NCBI RefSeq assembly: GCF_017744695.1
Contig: NZ_JAGIAS010000007.1
Location: forward strand, 124,001 to 188,000
DNA length: 64,000 nt
Source of the DNA: Dyadobacter sp.
GTDB lineage: Bacteria > Bacteroidota > Bacteroidia > Cytophagales > Spirosomataceae
Reading direction: 5' to 3'
This document shows, one piece after another, positions 16,303 to 25,275 of the stretch. A model generated the notes under the pieces. The model ran no database searches. It was given only the letters and a program-made list of their open reading frames with translations, and was not told the DNA's origin. Position numbers and translations under genes: made by a program. Numbering within the stretch: the stretch's first letter is position 1; the number at the start of each line of letters is the position of its first letter.

Positions 16303-18171
16303 CTATTTTGTGATGATTACCCGGCAAGTTTTGATCCCTTGGCTAGTGAGGAGGCGAATGAAATAGGTACCAACTGGCAGATTCTTACTCTTAACAGTAG
16401 CAGAATAGCGACCCTTACGACTTATTATCTTGTCGTCTTTCAGTATTTCAATGACCTTTCCTGATTGATCCAGCATATCTAGTTTGACCTGCATATCAAA
16501 TTGAAGGTTGTAGGAAATGTTAATCCGATCATCTGCTGGATTGGGAGTTGCGATTAAACCGGGCAGCTCGTGTTGCAATGCAATTGTGTCATTTCCTGCT
16601 GCTGAAACCTTGTATGGATTAGCAGGCAGCTGGGCAGTTACTGTTATGTACGCTATTGCAGACTGGCCGTTGGAGGTAACAGTACCTTTAATGTAAATCT
16701 TTTGATTTTGATTGAAATACCATGTAAATACGTCTGAGGTTATATTTGAAAGGATGTAATTGATTCCGTCGTAGCTGTATTGCCAGCTAAAAGTGTACGG
16801 CGCAGACCCGCAGCTATAATACAATTCATAGTTCTTGCCACCCGGGCTGCTTACCCATGTGGGCCCATCCACAAAAACATTCAGTGGATTAGCAGGATCT
16901 GGCCTGAATGCGCCCACGATCGGGTGCGATTCAGTAATTCTTTGGGCATTATTTTCGTCGTTCGTACCGGTGGCCCTTCCGCTTACCTGAATATTTGGAT
17001 TTGAAAAATTTAGAAGCCTGTTTTTAGCTTGGTCACCGGAAATTCCATTACCTACCATCATCGTCCTGTCTACTGTAAATCCGAGGAATTTGATTTTATA
17101 GCCTTTGGCGTAGGAAGGCAAGGCAGTATTGTCGTCTTCGTGGCGGCATCCGTATAGGTGTCCGATCTCGTGAGCGAAGGTTTTGTGAGAAGTGGCACAC
17201 CACAATTCAACAATTGAGTAGGAGTTTGAATTTTCTAATGTTACCGTTTGAGATTTACCTCTGGTATCGCCCCCTTGGTAGTATGAGTCGGTTAGAAGTA
17301 CGACCAAATCAGCCTGATGTTGATTTCTTAGATTTTGCGCATTCGCATTACCTACAAGACTGTTGAGGTCATTGGTAATAGATCCCGTTTCCGAGAGGTT
17401 GTTCAGCGGTGCTACCCCCGCCAGTACCAAGGCCGCGGCACTCGTAATCCCGCTGTTGTAAATACAACTGTTAAACTGCGAAATGGACAGGTTTACATGG
17501 TCAGCAATTACTGCGGTACTTCCTGCCAATGTCAACGCCTTCGGCGTGTAGAGTACCAGTACTCTCGGGTAGGTCAATGCCTGGCAAGGCTGCATTTTCG
17601 CATTGACATTACCTTCTTGCTTTATTGCAGGCTCCGCAGCTGCCGTCCCCCCATTCTCCGGCTTTGCGACGGACGAGGTTGTGGCGCAGCCAACATCCCA
17701 AGCCTTCTCCGGGTCGATTACGTGCAAACAATACAGCCCCGACGGCGCCGGAAAGATCTCGTACACGCCCGCGGGTGTGGATATGTGTGCACAAACCCGA
17801 CCAACCTTCGATACGATAATCACAGTGCCTCTATCTTCGTCGGTTTTGCCGATCCACTCATATTCACTGGCCGATTCGTATTCTACATGGCTGGCGACTG
17901 CGGTAATCGTTGGGCCGCCGGGAATGTGAAGCAGCAGAATGCCGTCTTTTTGCGAAGTGGCCAGCTCGTTTAGCTTGATGAAATGATAGCCTGTAATATT
18001 GGGATTCTTTCGTAAACGTTCGCCGTATGTGGCCATTTCCTGAGAGTCCGGAATCTGGCTGGCAGATACGGGTTGAATAAACGGCGTGTCCTGCGCTTGG
18101 AGGGACAGGCCGACGCACGAGATGATCGCGAATAGGCCTGTTTGGATGAAAGTGTAAAGTAATTTTCGCAT
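16303..18171 (-). CDS. secreted reprolysin-like metallopeptidase with T9SS sorting domain
   Basis: 622-aa exported protease. A Sec signal peptide (1-26, ending SLQAQ) is followed by a propeptide-like region and a metzincin catalytic domain with zinc site HEIGHLYGCRH (His334, His338, His344), typical of M12B/reprolysin-like peptidases. The His-rich loop is followed by a Met-turn region (RTMMVGNG). A beta-sandwich (about 430-520) precedes a type A T9SS C-terminal domain (about 540-622: TPNPADDRINISYN to TCRVIITK) that directs export through the Por machinery and surface attachment or release. Cysteine pairs in the mature part support an extracellular location. Likely first gene of a transcript with the two small lipoproteins. 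Confidence 0.88.
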   Translation of the reverse strand: MRKLLYTFIQTGLFAIISCVGLSLQAQDTPFIQPVSASQIPDSQEMATYGERLRKNPNITGYHFIKLNELATSQKDGILLLHIPGGPTITAVASHVEYESASEYEWIGKTDEDRGTVIIVSKVGRVCAHISTPAGVYEIFPAPSGLYCLHVIDPEKAWDVGCATTSSVAKPENGGTAAAEPAIKQEGNVNAKMQPCQALTYPRVLVLYTPKALTLAGSTAVIADHVNLSISQFNSCIYNSGITSAAALVLAGVAPLNNLSETGSITNDLNSLVGNANAQNLRNQHQADLVVLLTDSYYQGGDTRGKSQTVTLENSNSYSIVELWCATSHKTFAHEIGHLYGCRHEDDNTALPSYAKGYKIKFLGFTVDRTMMVGNGISGDQAKNRLLNFSNPNIQVSGRATGTNDENNAQRITESHPIVGAFRPDPANPLNVFVDGPTWVSSPGGKNYELYYSCGSAPYTFSWQYSYDGINYILSNITSDVFTWYFNQNQKIYIKGTVTSNGQSAIAYITVTAQLPANPYKVSAAGNDTIALQHELPGLIATPNPADDRINISYNLQFDMQVKLDMLDQSGKVIEILKDDKIISRKGRYSATVKSKNLPVGTYFIRLLTSQGIKTCRVIITK

Positions 18172-18371
18172 AGCAGAATTAGTTTAGATAATGCATGTCG
18201 ATGTAATATTTCGAGTGAAATTTTGCATTATTTCTGCTGCTCGAAAAGTGTTTTGGCTGTGAACCATCCTTCGGGCATCCATTCCTGATAAGCGGTTAAC
18301 ATCAATTATCGACACCAGTTTTTCCTAAACTTTTTCCCACAATTATTAGTAGACGAATTGTTGCGTAGGCT

Positions 18372-18379
18372 TATATTTG
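18372..18379 (+). promoter_or_regulatory. candidate -7 promoter element for the MarR gene
   Basis: TATATTTG matches the Bacteroidota TAnnTTTG -7 box, 40 bases before the MarR ATG. No well-placed TTTG -33 box is seen, which would suit a regulated promoter. Confidence 0.38.
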
Positions 18380-18419
18380 TTAATACTCAATCATTCTAAA
18401 TTTCTATTACTTCCACATC

Positions 18420-18854
18420 ATGACACATCAGTCGGATCATCGTGCCTATTTTTTTAAGATAGATACGACTATCAAAAAGATTCGTAATGCCTTGCAAAAG
18501 CAGTTGACTGAGGCGGGTTTTGACCTCACGGTCGATCAATGGGTGCTTATTGACCATATTTTCAGGAAGCAGGGGATCAGCCAGAACGAATTGGCGGAAA
18601 TGACTTTCAAAGATCCTCCGACAGTGACGAGGATTATCGATTTACTGGAAAAGAAAGGATTGGTAGAGCGAGGCCCTGCGGCAGGCGACCGTCGCAAATT
18701 CAACCTTTTCCTGACCAAAAGCGGAGAGACGATTTATAACCAGGCATTCCCGATCGTGGCCGATATTCGTCGCAAAGGATGGGGCAGTCTGAGTGACTCC
18801 GATTACCAGCATTTCGTGCGGATCATGGACTCTATTTACCAAAATTTTACCTGA
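18420..18854 (+). CDS. MarR family transcriptional regulator
   Basis: 144-aa winged helix-turn-helix regulator that would bind DNA as a dimer. The core runs TVDQWVLIDHIF, then recognition region ISQNELAEMTFKDPPTVTRI and wing ERGPAAGDRRKFNLFLTKSG, which carries the DRR of the MarR wing. Length is normal. The ligand and target genes are unknown: it is a single-gene transcript with its own terminator, and the divergent neighbour is the reprolysin-like protease gene 248 bases away, a possible target. Confidence 0.9.
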   Translation: MTHQSDHRAYFFKIDTTIKKIRNALQKQLTEAGFDLTVDQWVLIDHIFRKQGISQNELAEMTFKDPPTVTRIIDLLEKKGLVERGPAAGDRRKFNLFLTKSGETIYNQAFPIVADIRRKGWGSLSDSDYQHFVRIMDSIYQNFT

Positions 18855-18880
18855 TTTGACAAAATTTTTACCGTGCCATT

Positions 18881-18926
18881 AAGTGGAAGAATGACAGCTT
18901 TTTACGTCGTTCTTCCACTTTTTTTG
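18881..18926 (+). terminator. intrinsic terminator after the MarR gene
   Basis: An 11-bp stem, AAGTGGAAGAA (18881-18891) with TTCTTCCACTT (18910-18920), is followed by a run of T. It lies 26 bases after the stop codon, a textbook rho-independent signal. Confidence 0.8.
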
Positions 18927-19082
18927 TGTAGAAGTTGGGGAGCAACGGGTCATTTGTATGAGCATCCGGTTAAACCTTTCGGCATGTTTTTGTATCTAAA
19001 CCATAGAACGGTTCCGCGACCAACTGGTTTGGGCGGGCTGTTCAGGTTAATATCATTTTCATTTTTATCCATCTTTAAGGCC

Positions 19083-19814
19083 ATGAAAAAGTATTTTTTG
19101 CTCGGCGCACTGATCACTTCATCACTCATTACCCCTGCGTTTTCACAAGTCAAAACAGAACAATTATATCAGGTTCCGAATATCGAAGTGGCGGGTTTCG
19201 CCGAAATGGAGGTTGTACCCGATGAAATCTATTTCAATATTTCGCTCCGTGAGTACTTCCAGGACGAAAAAAATCAGAAGGACAAAGTCAACATTTCGAC
19301 ACTGGAAAAGCAGCTGATCAAGGCGGTAGCGGACGCCGGTTTGCCGAAAGAAGCGTTGTCGATCAGCGGAGTGGGAGGTTACCAGAACTATGTCGATAAG
19401 AAAAAGAAACCTGCTACTTTTCTCGAAGCGAAGCAATATGAGCTGAAAGTGTCGAGTGCGGAAAAGCTGGACGGTATTTTGTCGAAAGTTGAAAGCCGCG
19501 GTGTGCAGTTTGCGAACGTCGCGCGGGTAGATCACTCGAAACGCGAGGAGTTCAAAAAACAAGTGAAAATCGACGCATTGAAAGCGGCGAAAGTAAAAGC
19601 GGAATATCTGGTGGCTTCTTTGGATCAAAAGTTGGGTAAGGTGCTCGAAATCAAAGAGCTGGATGAGAATCTGTACTTCCCGCAACCTGTTTTTGCGAAA
19701 GCGAATGTACGCGCATTTGCGGCGGAGGCAGCGGATGCTGTTCAGGACAGCGACGTGCAGTACCAGAAAATCAAGATCAGTTACCGTATGCAGGCTGCAT
19801 TTGAAATCAAATAG
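19083..19814 (+). CDS. SIMPL domain (DUF541) protein
   Basis: 243-aa exported protein. I chose the ATG at 19083 because it begins a clean signal peptide (MKKYFLLGALITSSLITPAFS); an upstream in-frame Met gives an implausible extension crossing the MarR terminator. The mature protein has the SIMPL/DUF541 pattern: VAGFAEMEVVPDEIYFNISL, then central helices, and a final strand IKISYRMQAAFEI. Family members are periplasmic or outer-membrane-associated, form oligomers in some species and have been linked to stress tolerance, but no biochemical role is established. Single gene with its own terminator. Confidence 0.86.
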   Translation: MKKYFLLGALITSSLITPAFSQVKTEQLYQVPNIEVAGFAEMEVVPDEIYFNISLREYFQDEKNQKDKVNISTLEKQLIKAVADAGLPKEALSISGVGGYQNYVDKKKKPATFLEAKQYELKVSSAEKLDGILSKVESRGVQFANVARVDHSKREEFKKQVKIDALKAAKVKAEYLVASLDQKLGKVLEIKELDENLYFPQPVFAKANVRAFAAEAADAVQDSDVQYQKIKISYRMQAAFEIK

Positions 19815-19842
19815 GCTATTTCACGCATAAACTCCCTGTCAG

Positions 19843-19876
19843 GTGCCCGGTCAACAGTTTGCCGGGCACAATTTTT
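19843..19876 (+). terminator. intrinsic terminator after the SIMPL gene
   Basis: An 8-bp GC-rich stem, GTGCCCGG (19843-19850) with CCGGGCAC (19862-19869), is followed by AATTTTTT. Confidence 0.78.
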
Positions 19877-19974
19877 TCGGTGTGATGTATCAGGATTTGT
19901 CAGTCCGTTCTTTTGTTGGAAGTATTAGTTTCTTTAACTTGAATATTCAATCTCAAACTAAGTAACTGGAAATC

Positions 19975-20304
19975 ATGAGCATTAACGCGAAACACCTGGC
20001 CACATTTATCTTGGGCGCCGCTGCGGGAGTAGCTGCACACAAATACCTTCAGACGGAGGAGGGAGAAAAGCTTCTGGAAGACCTCAAAACAAAGGCTAAC
20101 AACCTGAAAGCCGAAGCGGAAGGGGCCATCGATAAAGCTCCTGAGTATTTCGAGGAACTTAAAACGAAGGGCGCCGAGACGCTGAAAGGCAATTTCCCCG
20201 ACGCGGAAGCATTTTTCAAGGATCTGTTCGAAAAGTTCAAGGGTACCAAGGGTACCGCTTCCACTGAAACGGATGTAACGCCGACGCCCGATCCTATTTC
20301 CTGA
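19975..20304 (+). CDS. YtxH-like small membrane-anchored protein
   Basis: 109-aa protein with one Gly/Ala-rich hydrophobic segment near the N-terminus (LATFILGAAAGVAAHKYL). A long charged amphipathic helix rich in Glu, Lys and Ala then runs to about residue 85, and a disordered Thr/Pro tail ends it. This is the layout of YtxH-domain proteins, often general-stress induced in Firmicutes and Bacteroidota; the molecular function is not known. A single transmembrane anchor with the helix in the cytoplasm or periplasm is inferred. Confidence 0.75.
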   Translation: MSINAKHLATFILGAAAGVAAHKYLQTEEGEKLLEDLKTKANNLKAEAEGAIDKAPEYFEELKTKGAETLKGNFPDAEAFFKDLFEKFKGTKGTASTETDVTPTPDPIS

Positions 20305-20320
20305 TAGCAACAGACGACCG

Positions 20321-20358
20321 ATGCCGGAGAACATTCTGACACGAATATTCTCCGGCAT
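20321..20358 (+). terminator. intrinsic terminator after the YtxH-like gene
   Basis: 11-bp stem ATGCCGGAGAA (20321-20331) with TTCTCCGGCAT (20348-20358) followed by TTTATT. Its right arm abuts the stop codon of the convergent nudK gene at 20360. Confidence 0.75.
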
Positions 20359-20359
20359 T

Positions 20360-20947
20360 TTATTGCCCTACCAATCCATGAATCTGCGCGTATTGGATGA
20401 GCATGATGGTTTTGGCGTCGTTGATTACTCCGTTGACAACCATTTGAACGGCTTCTTTGAAAGGAATTTCCATCACCTCGATGTTCTCCTGCTCTGTCGC
20501 GCAGCCCCCGCCGTCGCTTACTTTCATCGCGTCGGAATACTCGGCCACGAAAAAATAGAGGATTTCCGTAACGGAGCCGGGCGACATATAGGCCTGAAAT
20601 ATCTTCTTCACCGAGCTCACTTTGTAGCCGGTCTCTTCTTCTGTTTCTCGCTTGATGCATTCCTCCGGATTGTCCTTATCAAGTAAACCTGCACAAGCTT
20701 CGATCATCATGCCGGTTTCATTGCCGTTGGTGTAGGTAGGAAGACGGAATTGCCGGGTAAGCACCACGGTGTTCTTTTCCTTATTATAAAGCAAAATCAC
20801 CGCGCCGTTCCCGCGGTCGTATGCCTCGCGCGCCTGGCGCTCCCAGGAGCCGTCGGCACGCTGGTAGTCGAAGGTGTATTTGCGAAGCGTGTACCAATTA
20901 TTGGAAAGCACTTCTTCGGAAGTAATGTTGACACGCGGATTAGCCAT
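20360..20947 (-). CDS. nudK: GDP-mannose pyrophosphatase NudK (Nudix hydrolase)
   Basis: 195-aa Nudix hydrolase closely resembling E. coli NudK in order and spacing: LSNNWYTLRKYTFDYQRADG, REAYDRGNGAVILLYN, LTRQFRLPTYTNGNE and the Nudix helix RETEEETGYKV, then YMSPGSVTE and FFVAEYSD. NudK splits GDP-mannose to GMP and mannose-1-phosphate. The Glu residues of REXXEE that bind Mg2+ are intact. It could tune the GDP-mannose pool also used by Gmd (35847-36959). Single gene, convergent with the YtxH-like gene. Confidence 0.9.
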   Translation of the reverse strand: MANPRVNITSEEVLSNNWYTLRKYTFDYQRADGSWERQAREAYDRGNGAVILLYNKEKNTVVLTRQFRLPTYTNGNETGMMIEACAGLLDKDNPEECIKRETEEETGYKVSSVKKIFQAYMSPGSVTEILYFFVAEYSDAMKVSDGGGCATEQENIEVMEIPFKEAVQMVVNGVINDAKTIMLIQYAQIHGLVGQ

Positions 20948-21081
20948 TGATTAAAAATGATTATTTATGATTAATAATGATCAAAATTAATCAAAACTTT
21001 TCTGTTGGCAAAAAAGAATGAGCCAATGGTGAATATTTAATGATCCGGATTACTTTGCGGTTGTATCTCAACCGACGTTCC

Positions 21082-21588
21082 ATGAAACCTGCATCTTACT
21101 GGATTGAAAAGTACAACCTGCTGCCGCACCCGGAAGGCGGTCATTTTGCCGAAACCTATCGCGCACCCGAAAGCATTCCGCACAGCGCGTTACCAGCGAG
21201 GTTTGGAGGCGACAGGGCATTTTCCACCGGCATTTATTTCCTGCTCGAATCGCACAATTTTTCGGCGTTCCACCGCATTCAGGCCGATGAAATGTGGCAC
21301 TTCTATGCCGGAGATGCCTTGGAAGTATTTGTGATTGATGAAAAAACAGGGGAGTTGCGCATTATCAGGCTGGGCAATAACCCTGATAACGGAGAAACTT
21401 TCCAGGCCGTAGTACCGGCAGGTGCATGGTTTGGCTCGCGCCCTGCGAGCGGCAGCACTTACGCGCTGGTGGGCTGCACGGTAGCGCCGGGCTTCGATTT
21501 TACTGATTTTGAAATGGCTGAAAAGGACGCACTATCGCAACTTTATCCCCAACACGCCGGGCTGATAGCGGAACTCACCTGGTGCTGA
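21082..21588 (+). CDS. cupin domain protein (DUF985 family)
   Basis: About 168 aa from the ATG at 21082, chosen because the conserved family start (ASYWIEKYNLLPHPEGGHFAE) follows at once; a start at 21040 would add 14 poorly conserved residues. The single cupin barrel carries PEGGHFAETYR, TGIYFLL, AFHRIQADEMWHFYAGD (metal-site His residues) and VPAGAWFGSRP. DUF985/YML079-like cupins resemble sugar epimerases in fold but have no firmly assigned reaction. It ends 18 bases before the convergent gamma-glutamyltransferase stop. Confidence 0.85.
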   Translation: MKPASYWIEKYNLLPHPEGGHFAETYRAPESIPHSALPARFGGDRAFSTGIYFLLESHNFSAFHRIQADEMWHFYAGDALEVFVIDEKTGELRIIRLGNNPDNGETFQAVVPAGAWFGSRPASGSTYALVGCTVAPGFDFTDFEMAEKDALSQLYPQHAGLIAELTWC

Positions 21589-21606
21589 CCAGCCCGGCGC
21601 CTGTGC

Positions 21607-23373
21607 TCAGTAACCCACGCTTGTGTCGTCCCCGCGCGGGTCGGAGCCACCTTCGAGGGAACCATCGGGAAGTACCAGAATGCAATCCATCCGGCCGATG
21701 GAATTACGCTGCTGTTCAAGCATGTAACCTTTGTCTTGCAACTTTTTGATGGCTTCTGCTGAAAATGCATTGGCTTCGAAAGTCGTTTTGTCGGGCAGCC
21801 ATTGGTGGTGAAATTTCAATGCATTCACGGCCTGCTGCATGGTCATGCCATGTTCCAGTACATTCAGAATCGTTTGGTAAACGGACGTGATAATAGTAGA
21901 ACCGCCCGGCGTTCCTACGACCATCAGCAGTTTTCCGTCTTTTTCAATGATCGTCGGTGTCATGGACGAGAGCATTCGCTTGCCCGGTGCAATCGCATTG
22001 GCTTTGTTGCCGATCAGGCCGTACATATTCGGTGCGCCGGCTTTGATGCTGAAATCATCCATCTCATTATTCATGAAAAAACCTCCGCCCTTTACCACGA
22101 CCCGACTGCCATATCCGCCGTTTAGGGTAGTGGTAACGGACACGGCATTACCCTCTTTATCCACCACTGAAAAATGCGTTGTTTCGAGACTTTCGTAGCC
22201 TGGAAGCTCGCCCCCGTGGATATTTTTGCTGTCGGTAGCTTTGTCCCATGTGAAATCGCTCCAGCGTTTTTGCAGGTAATCTTGGCTGATCAGCTCATTC
22301 ACCGGAACTTTCACGAAATCGGGATCTCCGAGGAACTTGGCGCGATCGGCATATACGCGTCGCTCGGCCTCGATCATGACCTGGATGGTCGAATCACTGT
22401 GCCAGCCCCATTTACGTAACGGATGCTGCTCGGTGAGGCGCATGAGTTGCAGCAATGCGACTCCACCGCTGGATGGCGGGGCCATGGTGATCACTTTATA
22501 GCCTTTGTAGCCTTCGGCGATGGTCTCGCGCCACTGCGCATGGTAATCGGCCAGGTCCTGTTTGCTGATAATGCCTTCGCCATTCCGGTTAATATCTTTC
22601 ACGAGCTGCTTGGCCACCTTACCTGCATAAAAGCCTTCACGACCTTTCTTTTGAATACGTTTTAACACTTTGGAAAGGTCCTTCTGCACGAGCAAATCGC
22701 CCGCAGCCCAGTCCTTACCGGTCGGGTTGAGAAAGTAGGACGAGCCCGGATTGACCGCTAACAGGTCGCTTTTGATCGAATTGAGGCTTCTGGCTTCCCG
22801 TTCGGTCAGAACCACGCCGTTTTTTGCAATATCAATAGCGGGTTGCAATACCTGTTTCCAGCTCAGTTTGCCATATTTCGCGTGGGCTTGCGCCATACCG
22901 TCCACAGATCCCGGTACGCCCGATGCCAGGCGGCCCAATGTGCTGGATTTCGGGATAATATTGCCGTCTTTATCCAGGTACATATCGGCGTGGCCTTTGC
23001 CGGGTGCTTTTTCGCGAAAATCAATGCTGTAACTTTTGCCTTCCTTATCCCGCAAAACCAGAAATCCGCCGCCGCCTATATTACCCGCGGATGGGTGTAC
23101 CACCGCTAGTGCAAATTGCACGGCCACTGCGGCGTCCACGGCATTGCCTCCGGCTTTCAGAATATCCACACCCACCTGCGATGCCACCGGATGCGCGGAA
23201 GCGACCATGCCATTTTGGGCAACGACGCCTTTACGGTCGCTGAAAAATGGTTTCTGATTCGGGTCGTCGGAAAGGAACTGGTAGAAGCCGGTAGATTCCT
23301 GTACCGGTTTCTGGGCGAAAGAAATGCCGGATAGCGAGCCGGCGATCAGCATTAGCGTGTAGCGTAATTTCAT
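21607..23373 (-). CDS. ggt: gamma-glutamyltransferase (glutathione hydrolase)
   Basis: 588-aa N-terminal-nucleophile hydrolase precursor, exported by a signal peptide (1-20, ending SGISFA). It would hydrolyse or transfer the gamma-glutamyl group of glutathione or other gamma-glutamyl peptides in the periplasm. Maturation cuts before Thr398 in LETTHFSVVDKEGNAVSV to give large and small subunits, Thr398 becoming the nucleophile, by analogy with Thr391 of E. coli Ggt. Substrate-binding motifs IDFREKAPG (about 117, Arg binds the alpha-carboxylate), NNEMDDFS (about 438) and SSMTPTI are intact. Normal length. Monocistronic by appearance. Confidence 0.94.
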   Translation of the reverse strand: MKLRYTLMLIAGSLSGISFAQKPVQESTGFYQFLSDDPNQKPFFSDRKGVVAQNGMVASAHPVASQVGVDILKAGGNAVDAAVAVQFALAVVHPSAGNIGGGGFLVLRDKEGKSYSIDFREKAPGKGHADMYLDKDGNIIPKSSTLGRLASGVPGSVDGMAQAHAKYGKLSWKQVLQPAIDIAKNGVVLTEREARSLNSIKSDLLAVNPGSSYFLNPTGKDWAAGDLLVQKDLSKVLKRIQKKGREGFYAGKVAKQLVKDINRNGEGIISKQDLADYHAQWRETIAEGYKGYKVITMAPPSSGGVALLQLMRLTEQHPLRKWGWHSDSTIQVMIEAERRVYADRAKFLGDPDFVKVPVNELISQDYLQKRWSDFTWDKATDSKNIHGGELPGYESLETTHFSVVDKEGNAVSVTTTLNGGYGSRVVVKGGGFFMNNEMDDFSIKAGAPNMYGLIGNKANAIAPGKRMLSSMTPTIIEKDGKLLMVVGTPGGSTIITSVYQTILNVLEHGMTMQQAVNALKFHHQWLPDKTTFEANAFSAEAIKKLQDKGYMLEQQRNSIGRMDCILVLPDGSLEGGSDPRGDDTSVGY

Positions 23374-23497
23374 ATAGGAGTGTCAGGTTAATGTTGTAAT
23401 TTATTAAATCAAACCCTTTTTCTTGCCTTTTGTACCAATTTATTTCGATGCATTGGGACGATGCGCTAACTTTTGAATTCAAATTGTCCGTAACATC

Positions 23498-24742
23498 ATG
23501 ATGAAGTTTTTACGACAGGTCTGGGAGAGTTTCCGGTTCGCCTGGGGAGCTCTTAAGTCCAATATTACCCGCACTATCTTATCGCTGCTCGGTGTCACGG
23601 TAGGCATCTTCGCCATCGTCGCCGTATTTACCATCGTGGATTCCCTGGAAAAGAGCATCCGCGACAGCCTGAGCTTCATCGGCGACAAAGTGATTTATGT
23701 ACAAAAATGGCCCTGGGGTTTCGGTGGCGAATATCAATGGTGGAAGTATTTCCAGTGGCCGGAACCGAACTACGCCGAATACAAATATCTCTACGATAAC
23801 CTGGAAAGTGCCAGTGCTGTGGCCGTCATGGATTTCAGGGGCAATACCACGCTCAAAAACGGCTCCAATAGCATTACCGCACCCATTCAAGGGGTGTCTT
23901 TTGAATACAACCTCATTTCGGACATCCCTATCCAGACTGGCCGCTATTTCATCCCGCTCGAAACCAACAATGCCCGAAATGTGGCGATCGTAGGTGCGGA
24001 CATTGCTGAATCGCTTTTTCCGGGACAGGATCCGGTTGGAAAGCCGTTTAAGCTGGCGGGGCATAAGTTTACGATTATCGGCGTGCGGGTAAAAAAGGGT
24101 GAAAGCCTGGTCGACTTCGGAGGAAGTCCCGATAAAATCTGCCTTATTCCGTTCGCTTCGTTTTCCAAGCTGTTCCAATCCGGCCGGCGTAGTGCGGATA
24201 TCGTGGTGAAAGGTTTCCCGGATGATGTAGGTATGAAAGAAGTGGAGGCGGAAATCGTCGGGCTGATGCGCACCAAACGGGGGATCAAGCCGCGCGACGG
24301 CAATAATTTCTCATTGAACAGGCCCGAAGCCGCGGCCGCTGCTATTTCAGGATTGTTTGCCGTACTGACTGTCGCGGGTTGGGTCATCGGTAGCTTTTCA
24401 ATCCTGGTGGGCGGTTTCGGGATTGCCAATATCATGTTTGTGTCCGTCAAGGAAAGGACAAACCTGATCGGGATCCAGAAGTCGCTGGGGGCCAAAAACT
24501 ATTCGATATTGTTCCAATTCCTGTTCGAAGCGGTGATGCTGAGCCTGGTCGGAGGGCTGGTGGGGATATTCCTGGTGTACCTGCTTTCATTCATGAAACT
24601 CGGTTCGCTGGAAATTCTGCTGTTGCCGCGCAACGTGCTTTTGGGATTGGGTGTGTCGAGTATTATCGGTGTGCTTTCGGGCATCGTGCCCGCCATGCTG
24701 GCAGCGCGCATGGACCCGGTGATCGCCATCCGTGCCAAATAA
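23498..24742 (+). CDS. ABC transporter permease, MacB/FtsX type
   Basis: 414-aa inner-membrane protein with the MacB fold: one N-terminal transmembrane helix (about 20-42, ITRTILSLLGVTVGIFAIVA), a periplasmic domain (about 45-275) and a C-terminal FtsX domain of three helices (about 285-310, 335-360, 375-400). The motif VKERTNLIGIQKSLGAK in the first cytoplasmic loop is the usual contact site for the ATPase. No ATP-binding partner lies beside it, so it must use one encoded elsewhere. Family members act as mechanotransmission exporters for lipoproteins, peptides or drugs. Met2 is an equally good start. Confidence 0.85.
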   Translation: MMKFLRQVWESFRFAWGALKSNITRTILSLLGVTVGIFAIVAVFTIVDSLEKSIRDSLSFIGDKVIYVQKWPWGFGGEYQWWKYFQWPEPNYAEYKYLYDNLESASAVAVMDFRGNTTLKNGSNSITAPIQGVSFEYNLISDIPIQTGRYFIPLETNNARNVAIVGADIAESLFPGQDPVGKPFKLAGHKFTIIGVRVKKGESLVDFGGSPDKICLIPFASFSKLFQSGRRSADIVVKGFPDDVGMKEVEAEIVGLMRTKRGIKPRDGNNFSLNRPEAAAAAISGLFAVLTVAGWVIGSFSILVGGFGIANIMFVSVKERTNLIGIQKSLGAKNYSILFQFLFEAVMLSLVGGLVGIFLVYLLSFMKLGSLEILLLPRNVLLGLGVSSIIGVLSGIVPAMLAARMDPVIAIRAK

Positions 24743-24804
24743 TAACTAGGAAAATTCAAACCGTTTTGCGAAGTTCGCTTCTATCACCAAACTAATCGGG
24801 CATT

Positions 24805-25245
24805 ATGCGTAAATGGGTCATTTTCGCCGTATTTCTGGCTATCATAATTGGATCTTTATGTTATGTCACTTTTGGCTATTACAGTGAAGGAAAGCGGGGG
24901 GGATATGTGACGAGGCTCAGCAAAAGAGGCTATTTGTTTAAAACCTACGAAGGCGAACTGAGAATGGGCGGCCTGTTTGAAGGCGACGGCACGATGAATT
25001 CGTCGCAATGGGTATTTTCGGTAAGCGGCAAGGACAAGGATGCGATCTCAAAACTCGAAGAGGCGATTAAAAATGGCCATCGGGTTTCATTGACGTATAA
25101 AGAGAAGATTTTTCAGCTACCCTGGAATGGTGACACGAAATTTTTTGTGACGGAAGTAGAAGTGCTGGGCCCAACGAAGCCAGTGACGCCGCCCTCATCG
25201 TCAGTGCCTGCACCAATGGAAATCGATACTACCAAAACATTATAA
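24805..25245 (+). CDS. hypothetical membrane-anchored protein
   Basis: 146-aa protein, function not recognised. It starts with one hydrophobic helix (about 5-26, WVIFAVFLAIIIGSLCYVTF) and continues as a small mostly beta domain: YVTRLSKRGYLFKTYEGEL, then WVFSVSGKDKDAISKLEEA and VSLTYKEKIFQLPWNGDT. A Pro/Ser-rich tail ends it. Similar Bacteroidota proteins are sometimes named 6-phosphogluconate dehydrogenase, but this sequence is far too short and has no Rossmann motif. It follows the MacB-type permease by 62 bases on the same strand and may share its transcript. Confidence 0.72.
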   Translation: MRKWVIFAVFLAIIIGSLCYVTFGYYSEGKRGGYVTRLSKRGYLFKTYEGELRMGGLFEGDGTMNSSQWVFSVSGKDKDAISKLEEAIKNGHRVSLTYKEKIFQLPWNGDTKFFVTEVEVLGPTKPVTPPSSSVPAPMEIDTTKTL

Positions 25246-25248
25246 CCC

Positions 25249-25275
25249 AAGCCGGAGCTACCCTCCGGCTTTTTT
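25249..25275 (+). terminator. terminator overlapping the 3' end of the convergent eIF1-like gene
   Basis: 9-bp stem AAGCCGGAG (25249-25257) with CTCCGGCTT (25263-25271) plus a TTTTT tract, right after the hypothetical membrane-protein gene. The right arm and T-tract lie inside the last codons (Lys-Lys-Ala-Gly-Gly) of the minus-strand eIF1-like gene. Confidence 0.72.

Noticed and set aside
24805..25245. 6-phosphogluconate dehydrogenase annotation for the small membrane protein
   Set aside because: At 146 residues with one membrane helix and no Rossmann motif, it cannot be that enzyme; the name circulates through database propagation as far as I recall.
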